Source of the DNA: Chromatiaceae bacterium
GTDB taxonomy: Bacteria > Pseudomonadota > Gammaproteobacteria > Chromatiales > Chromatiaceae
Reading direction: 5' to 3'
DNA length: 38,023 bases
Assembly: GCA_024235415.1 (NCBI GenBank)
Contig: JACKML010000014.1
Coordinates: 1 to 38,023, forward strand
The notes under the pieces are model-generated. The model was given only the letters and a program-made list of their open reading frames with translations. It ran no database searches and was not told the origin of the DNA. The position numbers and the translations under genes were made by a program. Position 1 is the stretch's first letter; every line of letters begins with the position of its first letter. Positions 16,928 through 25,510 of this stretch are shown here, piece by piece.

Positions 16928-19696
16928 GTGGATACTTTCGTTGCGGGACAGCGCTGGCTGAGCGAGGCCGAGCCGGACCTGGGTCTGGGCCTGGTCGAGG
17001 AGGTGGACCAACGCCATGTCCTGGTGCGCTTCGCCGCCAGCGGACAGCAACGGACCTATGCCGCACGCAATGCGCCCCTGAGTCGTGTGCGCCTGGGGCC
17101 CGACGACAAGGTGCGCGACCCGCAGGGCAGGGAACTCACCGTCGTCAGGGTCGACGAACGGGGGCCGCTGCTGGCGTATCACTGTGTCGACGACGCAGGG
17201 GTCATGTCACTGTTGCCGGAACAGCTGCTGGATGATCGCCTGCAACTCAATCGCCCCCAGGACAAACTGCTGGCAAGGCGCATCGATGCAGATGTCTGGT
17301 TCACCCTGCGTTACCAATCATGGCTGCAGTCGGCGGCCATGTGGCGGCGGCCGGCGTTTGGTATGCAGGGTCCGCGTATCGAATTGATACCCCACCAGCT
17401 GTATATCGCTGCCGAGGTTGCATCGCGCGCCCTGCCGCGTGTTTTGTTGGCCGACGAGGTCGGTCTGGGCAAGACCATCGAGGCCGGCCTGATCCTGCAC
17501 CGCATGATCCTGACCGAGCGTGTGCGTCGGGTGCTGGTGGTGCTGCCCGATGCCCTGGTGCATCAGTGGCTGGTCGAGATGCTGCGCCGCTTCAACCTGC
17601 CGTTTGCGGTGTTCGACCAGGAGCGCTTCGAGCAGAGTGACAGTGACAATGCGTTCCACAGTGAACAACGCGTGTTGTGCAGCCTGTCGCTGCTGACCGG
17701 CTCGCCCGAAGTCGCGCAGGCAGCGCTCGACGGCGAATGGGACCTTCTGATCGTCGACGAGGCGCACCATCTGACATGGTCCGAGGACGACAGCAGTCTC
17801 GCCTACCAGCTGGTCGAGGCCCTGGCTGCACGAACGCCGGGGGTGCTGCTGCTGACCGCGACGCCCGAGCAGCTCGGGCGTGCCGGGCACTTCGGGCGCC
17901 TGCGCCTGCTCGATCCATCCCGCTACCATGACTACCGCGCGTTCCTTGCCGAGGAGGAGGCCTATGCCCCGGTTGCCAGCGTGGCGGCGCACCTGCTCGA
18001 TGGACAGGTGCTGCAGCCTGACGAAAGTGCGCTGCTGACGGATCTGCTCGGCGATGAAGCCGGGCTGGGCAGCGAGCAGATCATTGCCCGATTGATCGAT
18101 CGGCACGGCACAGGACGCGTATTGTTCCGCAATACGCGGCATGCCATCAAAGGGTTCCCGGCGCGGCGGCTGCATGCTCATGCATTGGCCAGCCCCCCGG
18201 CCTATGCCCCGTTCGCCGCGCAGCTGCAGCCGGAACGCTCCTTCGGTCAGGGCTGGACGGATGTGGATCCACGTGTCCCCTGGCTCAGGACGCTGCTGGG
18301 TGAACTGGCGCCCGACAAGGTGCTGGTGATCTGCGCCCATGCGGCCACTGCGATCGCGCTGCGCGACCACCTGCTCGATCGCCACGCGGTGCATGCGGCG
18401 CTGTTTCACGAGCACATGGAGATCGTTGCACGCGACCGCGCCGCGGCTTTCTTTGCTGATTCCGAAGAGGGTGCGCAGGTGCTGATCTGCTCGGAGATAG
18501 GCAGTGAAGGACGCAATTTCCAGTTTGCCCATCACCTGGTGCTGTTCGATCTGCCGCTCGAACCCGACCTGCTGGAACAGCGTATCGGCCGCCTCGACCG
18601 AATTGGGCAACGTGCGACCATCGAGCTGCATGTCCCCTATCTGGAGGGGACCGCGGCTGAGGTACTGCTGCGCTGGTATCGCGATGGTCTCGCCAGTTTC
18701 GAGACCGTATGCCCGGCGGCCAGCGTGGTGTTCGATCGCCTCGGCGGGCAGCTCGACAATGCGATGGCCGATCCGGGTCAGGTGGACCGGCTGGTCGCCG
18801 AGGCAGCGGCGCTGACGGCGACGATCAATACCGATCTGGAGGCCGGCAGGGACCGGCTGCTGGAACTGCACTCGTTTCAGCCCCGACGGGCCGCCGGGCT
18901 GTTGCAGTCGTTGCAGGCATCGGACGGCGTCACGCCATTGGCCGAGTTCATGACCGCTTACTGGGATGCATTTGGCGTGGAGCATGAGGCTGGGCCGGGG
19001 CATTCACTCATCGTGCATCCCGGTACACACATGCTGCACGAGCATTTTCCAGGCCTGGCGGGCGAGGCGGTGACGGTGACTTTCGACCGCAGTGATGCAC
19101 TGGCGCATGAGGACCGTCAGTTCCTGACCTGGGAGCACCCGATGACGCGTGGCTGCATGGAGATGCTGACCAGCGGCGAGCTGGGGTCGGCGGCGGTAAC
19201 AGTCGCAAGTCATCCAGACTACCGGACCGGATCGGCGCTGCTGGAAATCCTGTTCATCGCTGAGTGTGTCGCACCGCCCGGGCTGGAGGTCCAGCGCTAT
19301 CTGCCGCCCACCTGCCTGCGTCTGCTGCTCGATGCGCAGGGGGAGGACAAATCCAGGGTGTTGTCACACGAACAGCTGCAGGGGCTGTGTCTGGCGCAGA
19401 ATCGCAAACTGGCGGATACGGTGATCAAGACACAGCGCGACCGCATCAAGCTGCTGTTGCAGCTGGCCGAGCAATCGGTCGCCCGAGACAACGCCGCATT
19501 GGTACGGCGGGCCCTGCGAGACATGGAGTCGGAGATGGATGCCGAGCAGCAGCGACTCACGGCACTGTCGCGGGTGAATCCGAACGTCAGTCAGGTCGAA
19601 ATCGATCTGCTGGCACAGCGTCGCCAGCTGCTGGCGCAGCACATCAGGGCCGCCAAAGTGCGCCTGGATGCGGTGCGCGTCGTGGTCATGCGTTAG
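16928..19696 (+). CDS. rapA: RNA polymerase-associated ATP-dependent remodeller RapA
   Basis: A SWI2/SNF2 ATPase that binds RNA polymerase and promotes its recycling. The protein is 922 residues from GTG 16928, which has GGGTGAG 7 nt upstream. The product starts MDTFVAGQRWLSEAEPDLGLG, aligned with the E. coli N-terminal Tudor-like region. It has Walker A DEVGLGKT with K182, the DEAH box at 277-280, LLTATPEQLG, SEIGSEGRNFQFA and QRIGRLDRIGQ, all intact. Two further GTGs (16922, 16925) are in the same run. The open frame extends upstream into rdgC but that part does not align with RapA. The protein is slightly shorter than E. coli's (968). Confidence 0.95.
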   Translation: MDTFVAGQRWLSEAEPDLGLGLVEEVDQRHVLVRFAASGQQRTYAARNAPLSRVRLGPDDKVRDPQGRELTVVRVDERGPLLAYHCVDDAGVMSLLPEQLLDDRLQLNRPQDKLLARRIDADVWFTLRYQSWLQSAAMWRRPAFGMQGPRIELIPHQLYIAAEVASRALPRVLLADEVGLGKTIEAGLILHRMILTERVRRVLVVLPDALVHQWLVEMLRRFNLPFAVFDQERFEQSDSDNAFHSEQRVLCSLSLLTGSPEVAQAALDGEWDLLIVDEAHHLTWSEDDSSLAYQLVEALAARTPGVLLLTATPEQLGRAGHFGRLRLLDPSRYHDYRAFLAEEEAYAPVASVAAHLLDGQVLQPDESALLTDLLGDEAGLGSEQIIARLIDRHGTGRVLFRNTRHAIKGFPARRLHAHALASPPAYAPFAAQLQPERSFGQGWTDVDPRVPWLRTLLGELAPDKVLVICAHAATAIALRDHLLDRHAVHAALFHEHMEIVARDRAAAFFADSEEGAQVLICSEIGSEGRNFQFAHHLVLFDLPLEPDLLEQRIGRLDRIGQRATIELHVPYLEGTAAEVLLRWYRDGLASFETVCPAASVVFDRLGGQLDNAMADPGQVDRLVAEAAALTATINTDLEAGRDRLLELHSFQPRRAAGLLQSLQASDGVTPLAEFMTAYWDAFGVEHEAGPGHSLIVHPGTHMLHEHFPGLAGEAVTVTFDRSDALAHEDRQFLTWEHPMTRGCMEMLTSGELGSAAVTVASHPDYRTGSALLEILFIAECVAPPGLEVQRYLPPTCLRLLLDAQGEDKSRVLSHEQLQGLCLAQNRKLADTVIKTQRDRIKLLLQLAEQSVARDNAALVRRALRDMESEMDAEQQRLTALSRVNPNVSQVEIDLLAQRRQLLAQHIRAAKVRLDAVRVVVMR

Positions 19697-19728
19697 CGGT
19701 ACGTCCTGCTGCATTCCTGCGCTGGTGT

Positions 19729-19881
19729 TCAGCGGGATGTGATGCGCTCGACGATCAGCTGCCACACGCCGGCGCCCAGCAGCCAGGCAAAAAGCGCCGC
19801 GAAGGCGAACAACCTGCCCAGTTGCCGCAACGCCCCACCCGGTGGTTCGGAAGGGCCACCGCGTGGCAGTGCCATACACAT
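19729..19881 (-). CDS. Unrecognised 50-residue single-pass membrane protein, coupled to valS
   Basis: A tiny gene whose ATG (19881-19879) shares one base with the valS TGA stop (19883-19881), the classic TGATG arrangement for translational re-initiation. The product starts MCMALPRGGPSEPPGG and has one strongly hydrophobic helix (about residues 21-43, FAFAALFAWLLGAGVW) followed by a short basic tail (VERITSR). ATG 19875 is an alternative start. I do not recognise a family and assign no function. The tight coupling and clean helix argue that it is real rather than a chance frame. Its end is 33 bp from the convergent rapA stop. Confidence 0.6.
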   Translation of the reverse strand: MCMALPRGGPSEPPGGALRQLGRLFAFAALFAWLLGAGVWQLIVERITSR

Positions 19882-22769
19882 CACAGTGCCCTGATTTTTT
19901 CGGCCTGCGCCGCAAGGTCCTGCAATGCGGCCAGCGACTGTGCCATCTTGTCGCGCTCCTTCTGGACCACGGCATCCGGCGCCTTGTCGACAAACGCCGG
20001 GTTCTGCAGTTTCTTTTCCGTCCGCTCGACGTCCTGGCGCAGGCGCCCGATCTCCTTCTCCAGGCGCGCGAGCTCCGCATCCTTGTCGATCAGGCCGGAC
20101 AGCGGGATCAGGATTTTCATCTTGCCGATCAGCGCGGTTGCCGATTCCGGGCCGGCGTCGCCGGGCTCGAGGACGGTGATCGATTCGATCCGCGCGAGAA
20201 AGTCGAGGAAGGCACGGTGTTCGACCGCATTTCGGCGGTCCTGTTCGCTGCTGTCGGCGAGCAGTATCGGTACTGGCTTGCCCGGCGCGATGTTCATCTC
20301 GCCTTTGATCTTGCGCACGCCGAGAATGAACTGCATCACCCACTGCATCTCCGCCTCGGCCTCGTCATTGACCAGTGAGGCACGATATATCGGGTAGGGC
20401 TGGAGCATGATGCTGGTTGTGACTGGCCGCTCGGCATCGTCGCCGCCAGCACCGGTATCGCTTGCTTCGAGTTTGCCGGTCAGCGGTGCCACGCGCTGCC
20501 AGATCTCCTCGGTGATGAACGGCATGATCGGGTGGATCAGCCTCAACAGCGATTCGAGCACCCGTACCAGGGTGCGCCGGGTGCCGCGCCTGGCGGCCTC
20601 CGACGCATCGGGGTTGTTCAGCACCGGCTTGGTCAGTTCGAGGTACCAGTCGCAGTACTCGTTCCAGGTGAATTCGTAGATCGCCTGTGCAGCCTGGTCG
20701 AAGCGGTAGGCCTCGATCGCGTCGGTCACTGCCTGCTTGGTCTTCTGCAGGCGTGACAGGATCCAGCGATCGGCCAGCGAGCGCTCCAGTGCCCCACCGT
20801 CGACTGCGCAGTCCTGGCCCTCTGTGTTCATCAACACGAAGCGCGAGGCATTCCACAGCTTGTTGCAGAAGTTGCGGTAGCCCTCGATGCGGCCGCCGTC
20901 GAGCTTGATGTCGCGGCCGGTGGCGGCGAGTGCGGCGAAGGTGAAGCGAAGCGCATCGGTCCCGAAAGCCGGGATGCCGTCGGGAAAGTTCTTGCGGGTC
21001 AGCCTCTCGATGCGCTGCGCCAGCTGGGGCTGCATCATGCCGCTGGTGCGCTTGGCCACCAGGTCTTCGAGCCCGATGCCGTCGATCACGTCGATCGGGT
21101 CGAGCACGTTGCCCTTGGATTTCGACATCTTCTGACCCTCGGCGTCGCGCACCAGGCCATGGACGTAGATTTCGTGAAACGGGACATCGTCCATGAACTT
21201 CAGGCCCATCATGATCATGCGGGCGACCCAGAAGAAAATGATGTCGAACCCGGTGACCAGCACGCTGGTCGGATAGAACCGCTGCAGGCGATCGGTCTGC
21301 TGGGGCCAGCCGAGGGTGGAGAACGGCCACAGCGCCGAGCTGAACCAGGTGTCGAGCACGTCCTCGTCCTGTTGCAGGACATAGTCCGCGGCCAGGTCGT
21401 GTTTTGTGCGGACCTCCTGCTCGGAGCGACCGACGTAGATGTTGCCCTGGTCGTCATACCAGGCCGGGATGCGATGTCCCCACCAGATCTGGCGACTGAT
21501 GCACCAGTCCTGGATGTTGCGCATCCACTCGTAATAGGTGTTCTTCCAGTTGTCCGGCACGAAACGGATACGCCCGCTCTCGACCGCCTCGATCGCCGGT
21601 TTGGCCAATGGGCCGACCTTGACGTACCACTGGTCTGTCAGGAAGGGCTCGATGACCGCACCCGACCGGTCGCCTCGCGGCACCATCAGTTTGTGGTCGA
21701 CGATCTTCTCCAGCAGGCCCTTCGCCTCGAGGTCAGCGACGATCTGGCGGCGCGCGTCGTAGCGGTCCATACCGATATAGGCACTCGGGATCAGGTCGTC
21801 TTCGTCCGCCTCGTTGGCGCGGATCGCCGCGTCGATGGTGAAGATGTTGATCAGGCCGCCGTGTGCCTGCCTGCTGATCGGTGTCTCATCACGATGACGC
21901 TGCCACACCGCATAGTCGTTGAAGTCATGCGCCGGGGTGATCTTCACGCAGCCGGTACCGAACTCGGGGTCCGCGTGTTCGTCGGCGACGATGGGTATCC
22001 GGCGTCCGGTCAGCGGCAGCTCCACCAGTTCGCCGATCAGGTGTTTGTAACGTGCATCTTCCGGGTTCACTGCGACCGCGCAGTCGCCGAGCATGGTCTC
22101 CGGACGTGTGGTGGAGACGACCAGATGGCCCTGGCCGTTCGACAGCGGGTAGCGCATGTGCCACATGTGTCCGCTCTCTTCCTCTGAGATCACCTCGAGG
22201 TCGGAGACCGCCGTGTGCAGCTTGGGGTCCCAGTTGACCAGGCGTTTGCCGCGGTAGATCAGGCCTTCCTCATACAGCCGGATGAAGACCTCCTGTACGG
22301 CCTCGGACAGTCCTTCGTCCATCGTGAAACGCTCGTGGGCCCAGTCCAGCGACGAGCCGAGGCGGCGCAGCTGGCGGGTGATATTGCCGCCAGACTCGGC
22401 CTTCCATTCCCAGATGCGCTCGATGAATTTGTCGCGGCCGAGATCGTGGCGTGTCAAGCCGGCGGCCTCGAGCTGACGTTCCACCACCATCTGGGTCGCG
22501 ATGCCGGCGTGATCGGTGCCCGGTTGCCACAGGGTGGGGCGGCCGCGCATTCGGTTGAAGCGGATCAGCGTGTCCATCACGGTGTTGTTGAAACCGTGGC
22601 CCATGTGCAGGCTGCCGGTGACATTGGGCGGCGGGATCATGATGCAGTAGGGTCTGCCGTCCGCTGTTTCGTCTCCAACCCTGCCGGCCGTCGGCTCGAA
22701 CCAGCCTCTGTTCTCCCAGATCCGGTACCAGTGCTGCTCGATTGCGTGGGGGTCGTAGGTTTTTTCCAT
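19881..22769 (-). CDS. valS: Valyl-tRNA synthetase
   Basis: Class I aminoacyl-tRNA synthetase that charges tRNA-Val and edits mischarged Thr. The 962 residues compare with 951 in E. coli. The HIGH-type motif is HMGH at 55-58 (PPPNVTGSLHMGH) and KMSKS is at 547-551 (DAEGQKMSKSKGN). The C-terminal coiled-coil arm (from about 890, LEKEIGRLRQDVERTEKKL) is present. ATG 22769 fits the family start (MEKTYDPHAIE). The downstream stop overlaps the start of a 50-residue membrane-protein gene. Confidence 0.97.
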   Translation of the reverse strand: MEKTYDPHAIEQHWYRIWENRGWFEPTAGRVGDETADGRPYCIMIPPPNVTGSLHMGHGFNNTVMDTLIRFNRMRGRPTLWQPGTDHAGIATQMVVERQLEAAGLTRHDLGRDKFIERIWEWKAESGGNITRQLRRLGSSLDWAHERFTMDEGLSEAVQEVFIRLYEEGLIYRGKRLVNWDPKLHTAVSDLEVISEEESGHMWHMRYPLSNGQGHLVVSTTRPETMLGDCAVAVNPEDARYKHLIGELVELPLTGRRIPIVADEHADPEFGTGCVKITPAHDFNDYAVWQRHRDETPISRQAHGGLINIFTIDAAIRANEADEDDLIPSAYIGMDRYDARRQIVADLEAKGLLEKIVDHKLMVPRGDRSGAVIEPFLTDQWYVKVGPLAKPAIEAVESGRIRFVPDNWKNTYYEWMRNIQDWCISRQIWWGHRIPAWYDDQGNIYVGRSEQEVRTKHDLAADYVLQQDEDVLDTWFSSALWPFSTLGWPQQTDRLQRFYPTSVLVTGFDIIFFWVARMIMMGLKFMDDVPFHEIYVHGLVRDAEGQKMSKSKGNVLDPIDVIDGIGLEDLVAKRTSGMMQPQLAQRIERLTRKNFPDGIPAFGTDALRFTFAALAATGRDIKLDGGRIEGYRNFCNKLWNASRFVLMNTEGQDCAVDGGALERSLADRWILSRLQKTKQAVTDAIEAYRFDQAAQAIYEFTWNEYCDWYLELTKPVLNNPDASEAARRGTRRTLVRVLESLLRLIHPIMPFITEEIWQRVAPLTGKLEASDTGAGGDDAERPVTTSIMLQPYPIYRASLVNDEAEAEMQWVMQFILGVRKIKGEMNIAPGKPVPILLADSSEQDRRNAVEHRAFLDFLARIESITVLEPGDAGPESATALIGKMKILIPLSGLIDKDAELARLEKEIGRLRQDVERTEKKLQNPAFVDKAPDAVVQKERDKMAQSLAALQDLAAQAEKIRAL

Positions 22770-22804
22770 CGTGGGAGTCCGGCCGGTGCTGCGAAAAGGC
22801 GTCG

Positions 22805-22810
22805 ATTATA
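22805..22810 (-). promoter_or_regulatory. Candidate -10 box of valS
   Basis: On the minus strand this is a perfect TATAAT, about 35 nt before the valS ATG, in an otherwise GC-rich stretch. No convincing -35 hexamer is seen at 16-18 nt spacing, so activity is inferred from the -10 alone. Confidence 0.4.
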
Positions 22811-22948
22811 ACGGGTTGGGGGGCGCCAGGAACCGCCGCGGCAATTACCGGTGGCCGAAAACCGGCCCGCCTGCCGCGTGACGCAGGGGCACCTCAAATC
22901 GTCGGTTCGAATAAGCGGCGGCGATCCGCGTCAATTGTCCGTGGGGGT

Positions 22949-22976
22949 TTGGCAGATCGTGTCCAGGTGCTAATCT
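22949..22976 (+). promoter_or_regulatory. Candidate promoter of the roadblock/DUF2173 cluster
   Basis: TTGGCA (22949-22954), a 16-nt spacer and TAATCT (22971-22976) preceded by TG+1 (extended -10) make a good sigma70-type promoter. The leader to the first gene at 23039 would be about 55 nt. The following GGGGAG provides its ribosome-binding site. Confidence 0.5.
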
Positions 22977-23038
22977 CGGCCCTGCCGAACCCGGCCAACG
23001 ACAAAAATCAGATACACACTGAATCAGGGGAGCAAGCG

Positions 23039-23395
23039 ATGTCTGTGGCAGCCGAACTGGCCAATATGCCAGGGGTCGTGGCCGCGGGGGAATATTCCTA
23101 CCGCGGCGACCGTTTCACATTCAAAGGGCAGATCAGCGATGAAATGGCGCGCATGGCGGCGATCATGTGTCGCGCGACGACGATGAGCGAACACATGCAG
23201 GTCGGCATGCTGGAGCAGTACTGTCCGGGCTGTGGCAGCAGTCCGCCTCAGGGCTGGATCGTGCGCGGCCCGGCGATGACCGTGTGCAATATCGCCAATG
23301 TCTTTTGCTTCATCGACAACGACAAGTCCTCGCTCAACGCGGTGGTGGCGTTGATGCGCAAGCGCCTGGCGGGCGCCTCTCACGACCTCGTCTGA
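23039..23395 (+). CDS. Roadblock/LC7-like protein with CxxC (DUF2173-like), copy 1
   Basis: A 118-residue soluble protein from ATG 23039, with GGGGAG upstream. The single domain has the roadblock/LC7 look of DUF2173: PGVVAAGEYSYRG near the N-terminus, then QGWIVRGPAMTVCNIANVFCFIDND. It carries five Cys (44, 62, 65, 83, 90), including a CPGC motif at 62-65 that could bind metal or form a disulfide. It is clearly related to copy 3 through the GWIVRG..M.VC..AN..C..DN pattern. Roadblock proteins usually dimerise and regulate small GTPases; DUF2173 members have no firmly assigned role. I associate the family with sulfur-oxidising Gammaproteobacteria, a recollection that needs a search. Confidence 0.75.
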   Translation: MSVAAELANMPGVVAAGEYSYRGDRFTFKGQISDEMARMAAIMCRATTMSEHMQVGMLEQYCPGCGSSPPQGWIVRGPAMTVCNIANVFCFIDNDKSSLNAVVALMRKRLAGASHDLV

Positions 23396-23441
23396 CCTCG
23401 TCAGGCGCCACAATGCTCTCTTCAAAGTCAGGACAACAGTG

Positions 23442-23795
23442 ATGACGGATCTGAACAAACTCATGGTACTCAAAGGTGCGCAGGCGGCCTTTCTGATGAA
23501 CGACCGCGGTGAGCTGCAGCAACATGTACTTGCCGACGGCTCACCGCTGGACGAGACGGCGCTCGACCTGCTGGCACACATGTGCGTGGCGAACAATGCG
23601 ATCGCGACGATGCAGGCCCGGGGTTGGGAGGCGAACTCCGACAACAAGGGGTTTTATCCAATCAACGGCTTCACGATGATCGGTATGGACTGGTCGGCGA
23701 TCACCGACGGCAATCTCGGTGTGGTCGTCAGCAACAAGGACGCCGACTATGAAGCCGCCTACCAGGCCCTGGCACAACAGGGAGGTGCCGGGTGA
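23442..23795 (+). CDS. Roadblock/LC7-like protein (DUF2173-like), divergent copy 2
   Basis: A 117-residue protein from ATG 23442, with AGGA 8 nt upstream. It has the same size and position in the cluster as its neighbours, with a similar layout (LMVLKGAQAAFLMNDRGEL at the start, then an FTMIGMDWSAITDGNLGVVVSN core), but it lacks the shared GWIVRG motif and the CPGC pair. The last codons overlap the start of copy 3 by GTGA, so the two are translationally coupled. Membership of the roadblock fold is inferred from size, context and pattern rather than strong identity. No catalytic motif is visible. Confidence 0.7.
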   Translation: MTDLNKLMVLKGAQAAFLMNDRGELQQHVLADGSPLDETALDLLAHMCVANNAIATMQARGWEANSDNKGFYPINGFTMIGMDWSAITDGNLGVVVSNKDADYEAAYQALAQQGGAG

Positions 23796-24124
23796 TCAAG
23801 CAACTTCTCGCCATTGACGGGGTGATGGCGGTCTCCCGGTTTCGCGACGACGGCGCCTTCGTCGAGGGCTACGGGGTATTGCCGGAGGCCGAACTGGCGG
23901 CGCTGGCGCACTTTGCGCATGACTACAAGCGTATCGTCCAGGGCAACGCGGATCAGCTGTCGATGTTTACCGGAATCAACGGTTGGACGCCGCCGGGCGG
24001 CTGGATCGTACGTGGCGCCAGGATGTCGGTGTGCAGTGTCGCCAATCTGGTGTGTACCGTGGACAATGCCGACGGCAACCTGTCGGAGGTGATGGAGTAC
24101 CTGACAGAGGCGTCGCATTACTGA
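23792..24124 (+). CDS. Roadblock/LC7-like protein (DUF2173-like), copy 3
   Basis: A 110-residue protein starting at GTG 23792 inside the end of copy 2. IDGVMAVSRFRDDGAFVEGYG and GGWIVRGARMSVCSVANLVCTVDN mark it as the closest paralogue of copy 1. Two Cys (81, 88) align with C83 and C90 of copy 1, but the CPGC pair is absent (GINGWTPPGG at that place). It is the last gene of the three-gene cluster; pcnB begins about 90 bp later. A protein-interaction or sensing role is inferred only. Confidence 0.75.
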   Translation: MIKQLLAIDGVMAVSRFRDDGAFVEGYGVLPEAELAALAHFAHDYKRIVQGNADQLSMFTGINGWTPPGGWIVRGARMSVCSVANLVCTVDNADGNLSEVMEYLTEASHY

Positions 24125-24166
24125 CCCGGCGGGGCGTGCGGCGCTGAACGGCGGCGCGCGCCGGTG

Positions 24167-24172
24167 TATGAT
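24167..24172 (+). promoter_or_regulatory. Candidate -10 box for pcnB-folK
   Basis: TATGAT lies 39 nt before the proposed ATT start of pcnB. A weak -35 (CTGAAC, 24144-24149) is 17 nt upstream. It is plausible as the promoter separating pcnB-folK from the roadblock cluster. Confidence 0.35.
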
Positions 24173-24211
24173 CGGCCCCAACAACTTCCCACACCTACTC
24201 GGTAACCGCAT

Positions 24212-25510
24212 ATTTCCAGCCCAGTCGTCATACCCCGCGATCAGCATCAGATTTCACGGGCCAACATCTCGCCCAACGCGCTGAAGGTTCTTTATCGCCT
24301 CAAGGCAGCCGGGTTCGAAGCACACCTGGTCGGCGGTGGGGTACGCGATCTGCTTCTGGGCCGCGAACCCAAGGACTTCGACGTCGCCACCGACGCCAGC
24401 CCGGAGCAGGTGCGTCAGACGTTTCGCAACTGCCGGCTGATCGGCCGCCGCTTCCGCCTTGCGCACGTGCAGTTCGGCAGCGAGATCATCGAGGTCGCGA
24501 CTTTCCGTGCCGGGCAGGATGCCGACGTATCGGAAAATCACCAGACCGACGAAGGCATGCTGCTGCGAGACAACGTCTACGGCACGATCGAGCAGGATGC
24601 ACTGCGGCGTGATTTCACCGTCAACGCGCTGTACTACAACATCTCGGATTTCTCGATCATCGACTATGCGGGCGGGGTCGAGGACCTGGGCGAAGGTCTG
24701 TTGCGCCTGCTCGGTGACCCCGAGACAAGGTATCGCGAGGACCCAGTGCGTATGCTGCGCGCCGTGCGATTTGCCGCAAAGCTGGGATTTCGCCTGGCAC
24801 CCGGAACCGAGTCACCGATCCCTGTGCTGGCATCGCTGTTGGCGGACGTCCCTTCGGCACGCCTGTTCGAGGAGGTGTTGAAGTTGTTTCTCGGCGGTAC
24901 TGCGGTCGCGTGTTTCGAGAAACTGCGTCAGTATGGCCTGTTCGCCGAGTTGTTCCCGGATACGGATGCCAGCCTTGCGCGACTGGAGCACGAGTTCCCG
25001 TTGACGCTGGTGCTCAAGGGGCTGGAAAACACCGACAACAGGATCCATGAGGACAAGCCGGTGACACCGGCCTTCCTGTTCGCGGTCCTGCTGTGGGAGC
25101 CGGTCCGTCTGCGTGCGGCGCAGTTGCAGGCGGAGGGGGAGGCCCCTTACCAGGCAGTGCAGCGTGCCGGTGGTGAGGTGGTGGCCAGGCAGGTTCAGCG
25201 CATTGCACTGCCGCGTCGCTTCAGCACGCCGATGCAGGAGATCTGGGGCCTGCAGTCCCGCTTCCTGCAGACCCGGGGCAAGCGGCCGCAACGCCTGTTG
25301 ACCCACCCGAGGTTCCGGGCGGCTTACGATTTCCTGCTGTTGCGCGCCCAGTCGGGCGAGGCGGATCCGGAACTGGCGTCGTGGTGGACAGCGTTCCAGG
25401 ACGGTAATGTCGAGGCACCTGCGCCAACAGAACCCGGCTCTGCGGGACGTCGCTCGCGCCGTGGCGGACGCCGTCGGCGACGCAAGCCGGCGGTCGCCGA
25501 AGGGGAATGA
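24212..25510 (+). CDS. pcnB: Poly(A) polymerase I, with apparent ATT start codon
   Basis: Adds 3' poly(A) tails that mark RNAs for decay. The predicted product is 432 residues. The nucleotidyltransferase signature is complete only if translation begins upstream of 24290: HLVGGGVRDLLLG (G41-G42, R45) and the metal-binding KDFDVATD (D55, D57). The frame is open back to a TAA at 24203, and similarity to the E. coli N-terminus extends to IPRDQHQISRANIS (codons from 24230). Within this interval there is no ATG, GTG or TTG. ATT at 24212 is the best initiator, matching the AUU start reported for E. coli pcnB. The C-terminus is Arg-rich (RRSRRGGRRRRRK) and overlaps folK by ATGA. Confidence 0.9.
   Translation: MSSPVVIPRDQHQISRANISPNALKVLYRLKAAGFEAHLVGGGVRDLLLGREPKDFDVATDASPEQVRQTFRNCRLIGRRFRLAHVQFGSEIIEVATFRAGQDADVSENHQTDEGMLLRDNVYGTIEQDALRRDFTVNALYYNISDFSIIDYAGGVEDLGEGLLRLLGDPETRYREDPVRMLRAVRFAAKLGFRLAPGTESPIPVLASLLADVPSARLFEEVLKLFLGGTAVACFEKLRQYGLFAELFPDTDASLARLEHEFPLTLVLKGLENTDNRIHEDKPVTPAFLFAVLLWEPVRLRAAQLQAEGEAPYQAVQRAGGEVVARQVQRIALPRRFSTPMQEIWGLQSRFLQTRGKRPQRLLTHPRFRAAYDFLLLRAQSGEADPELASWWTAFQDGNVEAPAPTEPGSAGRRSRRGGRRRRRKPAVAEGE

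Noticed and set aside
24410..25510. pcnB starting at GTG 24410
   Set aside because: This would delete the nucleotidyltransferase signature and metal-binding Asp pair, giving an inactive protein; similarity extends well upstream.
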